Below, one piece after another: positions 26,493-34,829 of a DNA stretch of 64,000 nt. This stretch comes from Legionella steigerwaltii. GTDB lineage: Bacteria > Pseudomonadota > Gammaproteobacteria > Legionellales > Legionellaceae. Positions within the stretch are counted from its first letter, which is position 1, and each line of letters starts with the position of its first letter. The notes under the pieces were generated by a model. That model saw only the letters and a program-made list of their open reading frames with translations. It did no database searches and had not been told where the DNA came from. Location: NCBI RefSeq assembly GCF_001468065.1, contig NZ_LNYZ01000007.1, positions 86,178-150,177 of the forward strand, in the 5' to 3' direction. The position numbers and the translations under genes were made by a program.

Positions 26493-26996
26493 TTATTCCC
26501 CTTTCAAAGGCTTAGCCACTGGTTCAAAGATTAATTCATTTTTAGGTAAACTTAAACTCTCTAATGTACCATTGCGTTCAACCAAAATCCCTGAGGCCAT
26601 AATGCGCTTGATCACAGCACCACCGGGGACAGTATCACCTAATTTATAAGTTTTTTCCTCACCGGTAGCAGAACGAATGATTACTTGAGAATTATTTAGA
26701 TTATGAGTAAATAAAATCCCTACTAAAGTGACATTCAACATGGATTTTTTAATACTGGATAAATTATTTGAAACATACACACCAAATAAAGAAGAATGTA
26801 AAATAGCATCGAAGGAATTCTTTTGGGGTATTAACGGCATTTCTTTTGTGGTCTCAGGTGCTGCTTGTATCTTTATGGGAGAAAATATCAAAGAAGCATA
26901 TTCGGTAATAATCAATATGGAAAAAAGCGAAATAAAAGCAATAATAATCCATTGTGCGTATTTTGCTGAAAATAAAGCATGAAGATCAAATTTCAT
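26493..26996 (-). CDS. lspC: type II secretion system inner-membrane protein C
   Basis: 167 residues. One N-terminal membrane helix (about 14-34) is followed by a periplasmic T2SSC homology region, LNVTLVGILFTHNLNNSQVIIR...YKLGDTVPGGAVIKRI, as in GspC. There is no PDZ or coiled coil at the C-terminus; the protein ends soon after the HR domain. GspC links the inner-membrane platform to the GspD secretin. The ATG at 26996 is chosen over a TTG two codons earlier because AGGGGC precedes it. Secretion of proteins such as the C1 protease in this window depends on this system in Legionella. Confidence 0.85.
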   Translation of the reverse strand: MKFDLHALFSAKYAQWIIIAFISLFSILIITEYASLIFSPIKIQAAPETTKEMPLIPQKNSFDAILHSSLFGVYVSNNLSSIKKSMLNVTLVGILFTHNLNNSQVIIRSATGEEKTYKLGDTVPGGAVIKRIMASGILVERNGTLESLSLPKNELIFEPVAKPLKGE

Positions 26997-27033
26997 TATC
27001 AAAACGCCCCTGAAGTATCAACTTACCCGTATG

Positions 27034-27058
27034 GGCACTTCGCCGCACCCTGGCTACA
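27034..27058. repeat. REP remnant (one arm)
   Basis: GGGCACTTCGCCGCACCCTG then GCTAC is the inward half of a worn REP unit ahead of lspC. The partner arm is not seen. Confidence 0.45.
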
Positions 27059-27168
27059 ACCTGCAAAGTAGAACTTGCCTATACATAGAACCCCCACTAG
27101 AATATCCTACATAAACCACTCTGAAAAGATCACTCTCCCATAAATATACAGCCCTTAAGGATAGTCCC

Positions 27169-28323
27169 ATGAAGAAGAATCACTTTGAAACCCGAGCCAT
27201 TCATGCAGGCCAAAAACCATGCCCAAGTACTGGCGCGGTCATGACACCTATTTATGCAACATCAACCTACAAACAAATTGCTCCAGGTGAACATCTGGGC
27301 TACGAATACTCACGCACACACAATCCTACTCGAGACGCTTATGAAGGGTGTATTGCCAGCTTGGAGTCGGGCCAACGTGGTTTTGCATTTGCATCTGGAA
27401 TGGCTGCAATTAACACAATTGTTGATTTATTAGACGCAGGAGACCATGTTGTCGCCATGGATGATCTTTATGGAGGCACATTTCGTTTATTTGACAAAGT
27501 TAAAACCCGCACGTCTGGGTTATCCTTTTCCTTTGTAGATATGTCTAATACCCACAATATAGAAGCCGCAATTACTCCCAAAACGCGCATGCTGTGGGTA
27601 GAAACACCTTCAAATCCCATGTTAAAACTAGCCAATTTACGTGAAATAGCTGAGATTGCTAAACGGCATAATCTCATAGCAGTTGCAGACAACACTTTTG
27701 CAACGCCTTGGATACAACGCCCTATCGAGCTTGGATTTGACATAGTACTACACTCTGCAACTAAATATCTCAATGGTCATTCAGATGTAGTCAGTGGCGT
27801 TGCAGTAGTTGGGGATAATCCTAATCTAGCCGACAAAATTGCTTTTCTGCAAAACTCTTGTGGTGGTGTTGCAGGTCCTTTTGACAGTTTTCTGGTTTTA
27901 AGAAGCTTGAAAACCCTATCGTTGCGAATGGAACGACATTGCGAGAATGCGAACCATCTGGCAAATTGGCTGAGTAGTCAATCTAAAGTAAAAAAAGTAA
28001 TCTATCCTGGTCTTGCAAGCCATCCTCAGCATGATTTGGCTAAAGAGCAAATGCATGGTTTTGGCGGTATGATTTCCATGGTCATTGATGGTGGCATTGA
28101 TGCAGCCAAACGTTTTCTTGCTCGCTGTGAATTATTTACCTTGGCTGAAAGTTTAGGTGGTGTGGAAAGCTTAATTGAACATCCGGCAATTATGACCCAC
28201 GCTTCTATACCCCCAGAAAAACGTAAAGCGCTAGGAATAGAAGATGGATTTATTCGACTCTCTGTAGGCATAGAGCATGTAGAAGATTTACAAGCTGATT
28301 TGCAATATGCACTTGCATATTAA
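27169..28323 (+). CDS. transsulfuration-family PLP enzyme (cystathionine gamma-synthase/lyase)
   Basis: 384 residues. PLP is bound at Lys199 in LHSATKYLNGHSDVVSG, with VETPSNPMLK and the YSRTHNPTRDAYE substrate loop in place. Family members make or cleave cystathionine (MetB, CGL) or act as homocysteine/methionine lyases, and cannot be separated by eye. I favour cystathionine gamma-synthase or lyase. It starts at an ATG with a modest AAGGA site. A REP pair and then dapD follow on the same strand. Confidence 0.85.
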   Translation: MKKNHFETRAIHAGQKPCPSTGAVMTPIYATSTYKQIAPGEHLGYEYSRTHNPTRDAYEGCIASLESGQRGFAFASGMAAINTIVDLLDAGDHVVAMDDLYGGTFRLFDKVKTRTSGLSFSFVDMSNTHNIEAAITPKTRMLWVETPSNPMLKLANLREIAEIAKRHNLIAVADNTFATPWIQRPIELGFDIVLHSATKYLNGHSDVVSGVAVVGDNPNLADKIAFLQNSCGGVAGPFDSFLVLRSLKTLSLRMERHCENANHLANWLSSQSKVKKVIYPGLASHPQHDLAKEQMHGFGGMISMVIDGGIDAAKRFLARCELFTLAESLGGVESLIEHPAIMTHASIPPEKRKALGIEDGFIRLSVGIEHVEDLQADLQYALAY

Positions 28324-28339
28324 GCTTCGACACAATTGT

Positions 28340-28421
28340 GTAGCCTGGGTGCAGCGCAGCGGAACCCGGGTTTAACTGATTTACAAACTCCCCGGGTTCC
28401 GCTGCGCTGCACCCAGGCTAC
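28340..28421. repeat. BIME-like REP pair, copy 8
   Basis: Both arms have GCAGCGCAGCGGA loops; the halves are perfectly complementary. It separates the transsulfuration gene from dapD, ending 21 bp before dapD. Confidence 0.93.
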
Positions 28422-28442
28422 AAAATGATACGGGAAAAATAG

Positions 28443-29264
28443 ATGCAAACTTTACAACCTATAATTGAACAAGCTTTTGAACAACGCCAAACGCTATCCA
28501 TTGATACAGCTTCTTCTGAGCTCATCACCGCAGTGAATGAGGTACTTTCTTGTCTCGATAGTGGACAATACCGTGTCGCAGAAAAAATAAATGAACAATG
28601 GGTAGTACATCAATGGATAAAAAAAGCAGTACTTTTATCCTTTAGACTTTATCCCAATCAAGTCATTGATTCAGGTTTTTGTCAGTTTTATGACAAGGTC
28701 CCCCTCAAATACAATAACTATACTGAAGAACAATTTAAACAAACTGGGGTAAGAGTAGTACCACATGCCATGGTCCGCAAAGGAGCATACATTGCAAAAA
28801 ACTGCGTTTTAATGCCATCTTATGTTAATGTGGGCGCATATATTGATGAAGGAGTTATGGTTGATACTTGGGCAACAGTAGGTTCCTGTGCGCAAATTGG
28901 AAAAAACGTTCATCTTTCAGGTGGAGTAGGTATAGGTGGGGTTCTAGAGCCATTGCAAGCTAACCCTACAATAATCGAAGACAATTGCTTTATTGGTGCT
29001 CGTTCAGAAGTAGTTGAAGGAGTGATTGTTGAACGAAATTCAGTCTTATCCATGGGAGTGTATTTAGGGCAAAGCACCAAAATATATAACCGTCTGACTG
29101 GAGAAATTACTTACGGTCGTATTCCCGCTGGTTCTGTAGTAGTCGCAGGAAGTTTACCCAGTGAAGATAAAAGCTACAGTTTGTATTGTGCCGTCATCGT
29201 GAAACAGGTTGATGAAAAGACAAGAGCAAAAGTAAGTATTAATGAATTATTGAGAGCGGGATAG
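28443..29264 (+). CDS. dapD: tetrahydrodipicolinate N-succinyltransferase
   Basis: 273 residues, the usual size. The left-handed beta-helix hexapeptides run from about 105 to 235 ([20 protein letters not shown], then [20 protein letters not shown]). It succinylates tetrahydrodipicolinate in the lysine and diaminopimelate pathway, with succinyl-CoA as donor. The stop is followed by a single base and the dapE ATG, so the two are translated together. Confidence 0.96.
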   Translation: MQTLQPIIEQAFEQRQTLSIDTASSELITAVNEVLSCLDSGQYRVAEKINEQWVVHQWIKKAVLLSFRLYPNQVIDSGFCQFYDKVPLKYNNYTEEQFKQTGVRVVPHAMVRKGAYIAKNCVLMPSYVNVGAYIDEGVMVDTWATVGSCAQIGKNVHLSGGVGIGGVLEPLQANPTIIEDNCFIGARSEVVEGVIVERNSVLSMGVYLGQSTKIYNRLTGEITYGRIPAGSVVVAGSLPSEDKSYSLYCAVIVKQVDEKTRAKVSINELLRAG

Positions 29265-29265
29265 A

Positions 29266-30435
29266 ATGACAGAATCAGTAGCACCTCATTGTTCCAATGA
29301 CTTACAAGAACTTTTGCTAAAACTCGTTAGCTTTCCATCCATTACACCTGAAGATGCAGGCTGCCAGGAGTTTATGATCCAATTTTTGGAGCGAATAGGA
29401 TTTACGTGTCAACGTATGAATAAGGGCCCCGTTTCCAATTTCTTCGCATCTTATGGGGAATCTGGTCCTTTCCTTGTCTTTGCGGGTCATACTGATGTAG
29501 TTCCTGTTGGTGATGCGGCAAAATGGTTATCCAATCCCTTTGTGTTGGAAAATAAAAACGGAATACTTTTTGGGCGTGGTGTTGCAGATATGAAAGGAAG
29601 TCTTGCATGTATGCTGCTTATGGCCCAACGATTTGTTAAGACTTATCCCAAGTTTGGAGGAAGATTAGGGTTTCTTATTACCAGTGGAGAGGAAGGCGAT
29701 GACTATGATATGGGCACGCCTTATGTCATGCAGCTTTTAAAAAATGAAGGGATTCACATTGATTATTGCATTGTGGGTGAACCTTCAAGTACACATCGAG
29801 TAGGGGATGTGCTTAAAATTGGCAGGCGTGGTTCCTTGAGCGCGAAAATTACCTTACATGGGAAACAAGGTCATGTTGCTTATCCCCACCTGGCAGATAA
29901 TCCAATACATAAAATTAGCCCCGTCTTAGCAAAACTGACTACAACACTCTGGGATCAAGGTAACCATCATTTTCCACCAACATCCATGCAAATTACCCAT
30001 CTTCAGTCTGGGGGGCATGCTCCAAATATAATTCCTGGAGAACTGGTTTTACACTTAAATTTTAGATATTCAACAGAACAAACCCATAACGTGTTAAAAG
30101 AAAAAGTTACAACTACTTTTCAAGAGCACGACCTGAACCCCATCATTAACTGGCGTCTTAGTGGTGAGCCTTTCTTGACAGCTCAAGGCGCTCTCCTGGA
30201 CAGCTGCAAAGAAGCAATTATCGAACTTACAGAAAGTTCACCGGAACTATCTACAAGTGGAGGAACATCTGATGGTCGCTTTATTGCGCCCTATGGTGTT
30301 GAAGTAGTAGAACTTGGACCGGTTAATGCCACCATTCATCAAGTCAATGAATGTGTCTCCTTAAATGAGTTACATCTATTAGAAACTTTATATTTTTCAA
30401 TTTGTGAAAAATTGTTAATTAATTCAGCGCAGTAG
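29266..30435 (+). CDS. dapE: succinyl-diaminopimelate desuccinylase
   Basis: 389 residues of the M20 metallopeptidase family. GHTDVVPVGD and FGRGVADMKGS supply His and Asp ligands and SGEEGDDYDMGT the catalytic Glu, followed by the dimerisation domain and the C-terminal TSGGTSDGRF motif. It removes succinate to give LL-diaminopimelate. The gene starts one base after dapD. The product feeds MurE, encoded at 9541. Confidence 0.95.
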   Translation: MTESVAPHCSNDLQELLLKLVSFPSITPEDAGCQEFMIQFLERIGFTCQRMNKGPVSNFFASYGESGPFLVFAGHTDVVPVGDAAKWLSNPFVLENKNGILFGRGVADMKGSLACMLLMAQRFVKTYPKFGGRLGFLITSGEEGDDYDMGTPYVMQLLKNEGIHIDYCIVGEPSSTHRVGDVLKIGRRGSLSAKITLHGKQGHVAYPHLADNPIHKISPVLAKLTTTLWDQGNHHFPPTSMQITHLQSGGHAPNIIPGELVLHLNFRYSTEQTHNVLKEKVTTTFQEHDLNPIINWRLSGEPFLTAQGALLDSCKEAIIELTESSPELSTSGGTSDGRFIAPYGVEVVELGPVNATIHQVNECVSLNELHLLETLYFSICEKLLINSAQ

Positions 30436-30487
30436 GCTATACTTTTTTTAGAAGATAATTAAATTGCATTTCTCTTTTGTAGCTTTT

Positions 30488-30564
30488 GTAGCCTGGGGGC
30501 AGCGAAGCGAAACCCGGGTTTTATAAATGAATTCCTGGGTTTCGCTTCGCTGCATCCAGGCTAC
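30488..30564. repeat. BIME-like REP pair, copy 9
   Basis: Both arms carry GCAGCGAAGCGAA loops. An extra GTAG stands 9 nt outside at 30479-30482. It lies just upstream of the small membrane protein at 30597. Confidence 0.92.
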
Positions 30565-30596
30565 GATTTATAGACAGTATAAAAGGAGAAAATAAC

Positions 30597-30896
30597 ATGA
30601 AAGGTTGCAAATTAAGCCCTGTGGCTCTAGGTCTTTCACTAGGAGTTATTTGGGGTGTATCTATTTTGGTGATGGGTTTACTCGCTTATTTTTATACGTA
30701 TGGACATGCGTTTGTAATTGCAGTAGGTTCTTTATATCTTGGATATGCTCCCTCGATTAAAGGAAGTATATTGGGAGGTATTATAGGTTTCATCGATGCC
30801 TTCATCACCGGTTTTATTATTGCCTGGTTGTACAATCTATTTAGTTGCTGCAAATGCGTATGCTGTGACAAGAAAAAAGATGAAGAAGTTAAATAA
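30597..30896 (+). CDS. small membrane protein, holin-like
   Basis: 99 residues with two strongly hydrophobic stretches (about 7-32 and 36-84, probably three short segments, Gly-rich) and a tail CCKCVCCDKKKDEE. Such proteins are often labelled 'bacteriophage holin' in Legionella and Coxiella, but no lysin or phage gene is nearby. A function in lysis is not supported here. The Cys cluster at the membrane face may bind metal or be acylated. AAAAGGAG precedes the ATG. The gene is flanked on both sides by REP pairs (9 and 10). Confidence 0.7.
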   Translation: MKGCKLSPVALGLSLGVIWGVSILVMGLLAYFYTYGHAFVIAVGSLYLGYAPSIKGSILGGIIGFIDAFITGFIIAWLYNLFSCCKCVCCDKKKDEEVK

Positions 30897-30914
30897 ATTT
30901 AATTTTGTAGCATT

Positions 30915-30996
30915 GTAGCCTGGGTGCAGCGAAGCGGAACCCGGGGAATTTATAATAAAGACAACCCGGGTTACGCTATCGCTTCACCCAGGCTAC
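30915..30996. repeat. BIME-like REP pair, copy 10 (partly chimeric)
   Basis: The left loop is GCAGCGAAGCGGA and the right loop, on the other strand, is GAAGCGATAGCGTA. An extra GTAG stands 8 nt outside at 30907-30910. It lies between convergent genes. Confidence 0.9.
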
Positions 30997-31017
30997 ATAG
31001 ATGTAATTTATTATTTT

Positions 31018-31464
31018 TTAATTCACAACATGCCAAGTACCATCTGGCTGACGGCATGCACTACCACGAATTGTTTGTGGTCTTCCATCAATGATTGCTT
31101 TAGTGAAATACTCACGGCAAGGTAAATGTTCACGATAATAAGTACGAGTAGGTTGTACTGTATAACTATTTCCAGTGTCTGGATTTGACCAATGTACCGC
31201 TCTACCAGTGGGTGCAGTTTCTAAGGCACGTTGCATTTCCATTCTATCTACCTTATCCATATACTTACCAATTTGCCCACCCAGGTAAGCACCAGCAATA
31301 GCACCACCTGCTGTTGCAGCCAATTTAGCTGCTGGGCCACCACCAAATTGGCTTCCAATTAATCCACCAATAACCCCGCCCGAGAGAGTACCTACGTCTT
31401 GATGATTCATTGGTGCACAACCAACCAATAATAAAGACAATGATGCAACAGCTATTTTTTTCAT
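31018..31464 (-). CDS. glycine-zipper surface lipoprotein, RT0821/Lpp0805 type
   Basis: 148 residues. Lipobox LLVGC (Cys16), then a glycine-zipper pair of short hydrophobic segments (GGVIGGLIGSQFGGG and AGGAIAGAYLGGQIG, about 29-66), then a C-terminal domain with PTGRAVHWSNPDTGNSYTV and GSACRQPDGTWHVV. This is the 17-kDa surface-antigen/RT0821-Lpp0805 layout: an outer-membrane lipoprotein of unknown role. Two Cys residues in the C-terminal part may pair. Confidence 0.88.
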   Translation of the reverse strand: MKKIAVASLSLLLVGCAPMNHQDVGTLSGGVIGGLIGSQFGGGPAAKLAATAGGAIAGAYLGGQIGKYMDKVDRMEMQRALETAPTGRAVHWSNPDTGNSYTVQPTRTYYREHLPCREYFTKAIIDGRPQTIRGSACRQPDGTWHVVN

Positions 31465-31571
31465 AACATATCACCCAATTTAAAGGTTATAAAATCGGTT
31501 TCAATTCTAGCATCACGTTCAGTTATTATCCATAGCCAAGAAAAATCTAAATATCGTAGCCTAGGTACTTT

Positions 31572-31605
31572 GTAGCCCGGATTACGCTGCGGTAATCCGG
31601 GCTAC
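31572..31605. repeat. single short REP-like palindrome
   Basis: GTAGCCCGGATTA at 31572 and its inverse TAATCCGGGCTAC pair perfectly around an 8-nt centre. This is the CCCGGATTA variant of the unit. A further GTAG stands at 31557. Confidence 0.75.
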
Positions 31606-31620
31606 AAAACTACATTCAAC

Positions 31621-32694
31621 TTAATCGTGACGTACTCGCTCAGAAATCTGGCATAATAACTCATAACCTGAAGTCCCTGCAGCTTGTGCAATTCGCTCAA
31701 CTAAAACATGCGTACCCCAAAGCTCAACAGGTGCTCCGGGTTTAACCTCTGGATGATTTGTTAAATCCACAGCAAGCATATCCATTGAAACGCGTCCTAC
31801 AATAGGAACTTCTTTACCCTGAACCCAAATGGGTGTATTTGCTGCAATATGCCGTGGATAACCATCACCATAACCCGCAGCAACAATACCAATGATTGAA
31901 GGTTTTTCACTCTTCCAAATACCACTATAGCCAACTTGAGCTAAGGGTGGATTATAATGGACAGCACTGATTGCAGAAACAAAACGCATTACAGGAAGTA
32001 AACCCAGATCGTGCGCCGTTTGATTAGCAAAAGGAGATACACCATAAAGCATAATCCCCGGTCTGACCACATCAGCATGGGTCTGAGGAAAAGAAATAAT
32101 AGCGGCAGAATTAGCGATACTTCGTTGACTAAATCCAGTCACAGAAATACTCTCAAATAAAGCCATTTGTTGAAAATTCTCTATACGCTCGGGCTCATCA
32201 GCACAAGCCAGGTGAGTCATTAAACCAATATTTTTATCCACCCAAGGACACGTGTTTAATGCATCCATCACGCCTTGCAACTCATGGGTTTTAAAACCCA
32301 AACGATGCATACCCGTATTCACTTTAACCCATAATTTAATAGGGTTATCGAGAGGAGTATTTAAAAGCCACTGAACCTGATGAGGTTGATGAATAACACA
32401 ACCAAATTGATGCTGTGCTACCACCTTAAATTCATCAGGGCTAAAGATACCTTGGAAAAGAATACAATGAGTCCGAATTCCTATTTTGCGAAGGACTAGG
32501 GCCTCCTCAATACAAGCCACGCCAAAAGCATCTACGTGCCCCTCTAATATTGGTGCTACAACATGCACGCCACAGCCATAGGCATTTGCCTTGACCATAG
32601 CAATTATTTTTTTGCCAGGAGCAAAACGTCTTATTCGTGCTAAATTATGGTGTAAAGCATTGGGCTCTATCACCAGTCTGGTAGGTCTGGACAC
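31621..32694 (-). CDS. alr: alanine racemase
   Basis: 357 residues with PLP bound at Lys35 ([13 protein letters not shown]) and the catalytic Tyr in [10 protein letters not shown] in the C-terminal barrel domain. It supplies D-alanine for the wall. The start is a GTG one base after the dnaB stop (TAAGGTG), so it is translated together with dnaB, as is common for this pair. Confidence 0.95.
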   Translation of the reverse strand: MSRPTRLVIEPNALHHNLARIRRFAPGKKIIAMVKANAYGCGVHVVAPILEGHVDAFGVACIEEALVLRKIGIRTHCILFQGIFSPDEFKVVAQHQFGCVIHQPHQVQWLLNTPLDNPIKLWVKVNTGMHRLGFKTHELQGVMDALNTCPWVDKNIGLMTHLACADEPERIENFQQMALFESISVTGFSQRSIANSAAIISFPQTHADVVRPGIMLYGVSPFANQTAHDLGLLPVMRFVSAISAVHYNPPLAQVGYSGIWKSEKPSIIGIVAAGYGDGYPRHIAANTPIWVQGKEVPIVGRVSMDMLAVDLTNHPEVKPGAPVELWGTHVLVERIAQAAGTSGYELLCQISERVRHD

Positions 32695-32695
32695 C

Positions 32696-34081
32696 TTAGT
32701 CTACCCCTTGATAACCATTAAAAGCTAAATCTTCAAAACGAGTGTATTTACCTATGAAGGCTACACGCACTTTACCAATAGGGCCGTTTCTTTGCTTGGC
32801 AACTATAATTTCTGCGGTACCTTTATCGGGACTGTCCTCATTATAAACCTCATCCCTATAAATAAAACAAATCAAATCGGCATCTTGCTCAATCGCACCC
32901 GATTCGCGTAAGTCAGACATAACCGGTCGTTTATCTGAACGTTGCTCCAAGCTACGGTTCAACTGGGATAAGGCAATGACGGGCACTTGTAATTCTTTTG
33001 CAAGCGACTTAAGGCTGCGAGAAATTTCAGAAATCTCTGCCGTTCTATTATCTGCAGAAAATCCTGGGACTTTCATTAATTGCAAATAATCCACCACAAT
33101 TAGTCCCAAGTTACTACCTTGATCTTTTGCTAATCTTCTAGCGCGCGCACGCATTTCACCTGGACTTAAAGCAGGTGTATCATCTATAAATAAAGGAGCC
33201 TCTGAAAGCATATGCACTGCTGAAGTGACACGAGGCCAATCGTCATCATCTAGCTTACCGGTTCTAATCTTATGCTGATCAATACGTCCTAAAGAAGACA
33301 TCATCCTCATTGCCAAAGAATCTGCCGGCATTTCCATAGAAAAGACAAGAACAGGTTTTCCAGATTTTATTGCGGCGTGCTCTGCCATGTTCATAACTAA
33401 TGTTGTTTTACCCATGGAAGGACGACCCGCAACAATAACTAAATCGGAAGGCTGTAATCCAGAAGTCATTTCATCTAAATCAGACAAGCCTGTAGCAAGT
33501 CCAGTAATTGCATCGCCATTATGATAGAGTGCATCAATTTTTTCTACTGCACGAACCAAAATTGATTTTATATTTTCAGGTCCACCATCACCACCTGTTT
33601 GCTCGCCTATTGCAAAAACCTTGGTTTCGGCCATATCAAGCAGCTCTGGAACTTGCCTCCCTCCAGGGTTATATGCTGAATCCGCGATTTCAGTAGCTAC
33701 ATGAATAAGCTGTCTCTGTACCGATTTTTCACGAACGATATCAGCATAAGCAGACACGTTAGCAACACTAGGAGTATTATTAGCCAGTTCAAATAGATAA
33801 GCCTCACCACCAGCGTCATCCAATTCATTATGAGACTTTAATGCGTCAAGCAGAGTCACCACATCAAATGGCTGATCTTTTTTTACCAAACTAGAAATTG
33901 CTCGAAACAAAATTCGATGCTCAGTGCGGTAAAAATCTGTTTCACATAATTTATTGCTAACTTTGTCCCAAACTTCATTATCCAGCATTAATCCACCAAT
34001 AATGGATTGTTCCGCTTCCACCGAATGAGGTGGGCGTTTCAAAGGATCAACTGTCTTTTTGGAATTTTGCAGATCATACAT
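32696..34081 (-). CDS. dnaB: replicative DNA helicase DnaB
   Basis: 461 residues. The N-terminal primase-binding domain ([18 protein letters not shown]) is followed by the RecA-type ATPase with Walker [10 protein letters not shown] at about 219-227, the Walker [10 protein letters not shown] and the DnaB motif [14 protein letters not shown]. It unwinds DNA ahead of the replication fork. No intein. It leads an operon with alr. Confidence 0.96.
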   Translation of the reverse strand: MYDLQNSKKTVDPLKRPPHSVEAEQSIIGGLMLDNEVWDKVSNKLCETDFYRTEHRILFRAISSLVKKDQPFDVVTLLDALKSHNELDDAGGEAYLFELANNTPSVANVSAYADIVREKSVQRQLIHVATEIADSAYNPGGRQVPELLDMAETKVFAIGEQTGGDGGPENIKSILVRAVEKIDALYHNGDAITGLATGLSDLDEMTSGLQPSDLVIVAGRPSMGKTTLVMNMAEHAAIKSGKPVLVFSMEMPADSLAMRMMSSLGRIDQHKIRTGKLDDDDWPRVTSAVHMLSEAPLFIDDTPALSPGEMRARARRLAKDQGSNLGLIVVDYLQLMKVPGFSADNRTAEISEISRSLKSLAKELQVPVIALSQLNRSLEQRSDKRPVMSDLRESGAIEQDADLICFIYRDEVYNEDSPDKGTAEIIVAKQRNGPIGKVRVAFIGKYTRFEDLAFNGYQGVD

Positions 34082-34142
34082 GGTAATGGCACAATGACAA
34101 TTTGGAGCAGGATATTGTAATGTGCTTTTGAAAAGAAGTCAC

Positions 34143-34163
34143 CCCGAACAAGCGCTGTTCGGG
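34143..34163 (-). terminator. hairpin between the DUF2147 gene and dnaB
   Basis: CCCGAACA and TGTTCGGG pair perfectly around AGCGC, just downstream of the DUF2147 gene on the minus strand. The following bases (GTGACTTCTTTTC) are only partly T-rich, so it is a probable terminator. Confidence 0.55.
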
Positions 34164-34182
34164 ATGCATTATTAGGATATGT

Positions 34183-34620
34183 TTATTGTTTTTGCCAAAC
34201 TTGAGTACGACCTAATAAAGAAATGCCCACATAGCCTCTTACTAAGAGTTTATTCCCTTGGACTGTGATTTTTGCACGATAGATTTTACCTGACTTAGGA
34301 TCTAAAATAGAGCCGCCGCCCCATTCATTATCACCCTCGTTCTTTAATCCCCACATAAATTGCAATCCTTGGATTTTCTTGCCTTTAAAACCACCTGGAC
34401 ATTTCTCACAAATTCCGGTATCACCAGGTTGTGGAAATACCTTATCGATGACCGCACTTAACTCTCCCCCAGATTCACTAATGGTGACAAGAGCTCTTTT
34501 TTTACCCGTTTTATCATCAATTGTGACCCAGTTACCTACTGGTGCTTGAGATGCGGCTAATGCTGCAGGCAAATAAATAACAGCAACAAAAAAACCACAA
34601 GCGAGCTTCCATAAGTTCAT
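34183..34620 (-). CDS. DUF2147 secreted protein
   Basis: 145 residues from the ATG at 34620, which has GGAG six bases before; an ATG 8 codons earlier lacks one and would spoil the signal peptide. The signal peptide ends at about ALAA. The mature part has VGNWVTIDDKTGKKRALVTI and the CEKCPGGFKGKKIQGL motif of DUF2147, and GSILDPKSGKIYRAKI. DUF2147 proteins are periplasmic or secreted and of unknown role. Confidence 0.88.
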   Translation of the reverse strand: MNLWKLACGFFVAVIYLPAALAASQAPVGNWVTIDDKTGKKRALVTISESGGELSAVIDKVFPQPGDTGICEKCPGGFKGKKIQGLQFMWGLKNEGDNEWGGGSILDPKSGKIYRAKITVQGNKLLVRGYVGISLLGRTQVWQKQ

Positions 34621-34725
34621 AATTTTCTCCATGTTTACAATCATTTATAGCTTAAGCCATGATTGAAAACTATGCCAGTTTTAATGCAATAAAATTTAAT
34701 AAATGAACTGTTGTCTGGGTAAAGT

Positions 34726-34817
34726 GTAACCTTGGTGAAGGCGAAGCCGTAACCCGGGATTGAGAAGTTCATTCGCGTCTGGTCCCCGGGTTACGGCTTC
34801 GCCTTCACCCAGGCTAC
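34726..34817. repeat. BIME-like REP pair, copy 11
   Basis: Both arms carry the GAAGGCGAAGCCGTA loop. The left foot is worn (GTAACCTTGGT). On the right side extra CTACs stand at 34822 and 34830, 8 and 16 nt outside; the latter supplies the stop of the SNF2 gene. Confidence 0.92.
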
Positions 34818-34829
34818 AAATCTACAAGA

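Noticed and set aside
30597..30896. Prophage remnant because of the holin-like protein
   Set aside because: No lysin, integrase, capsid or tail gene is nearby; neighbours are housekeeping genes.
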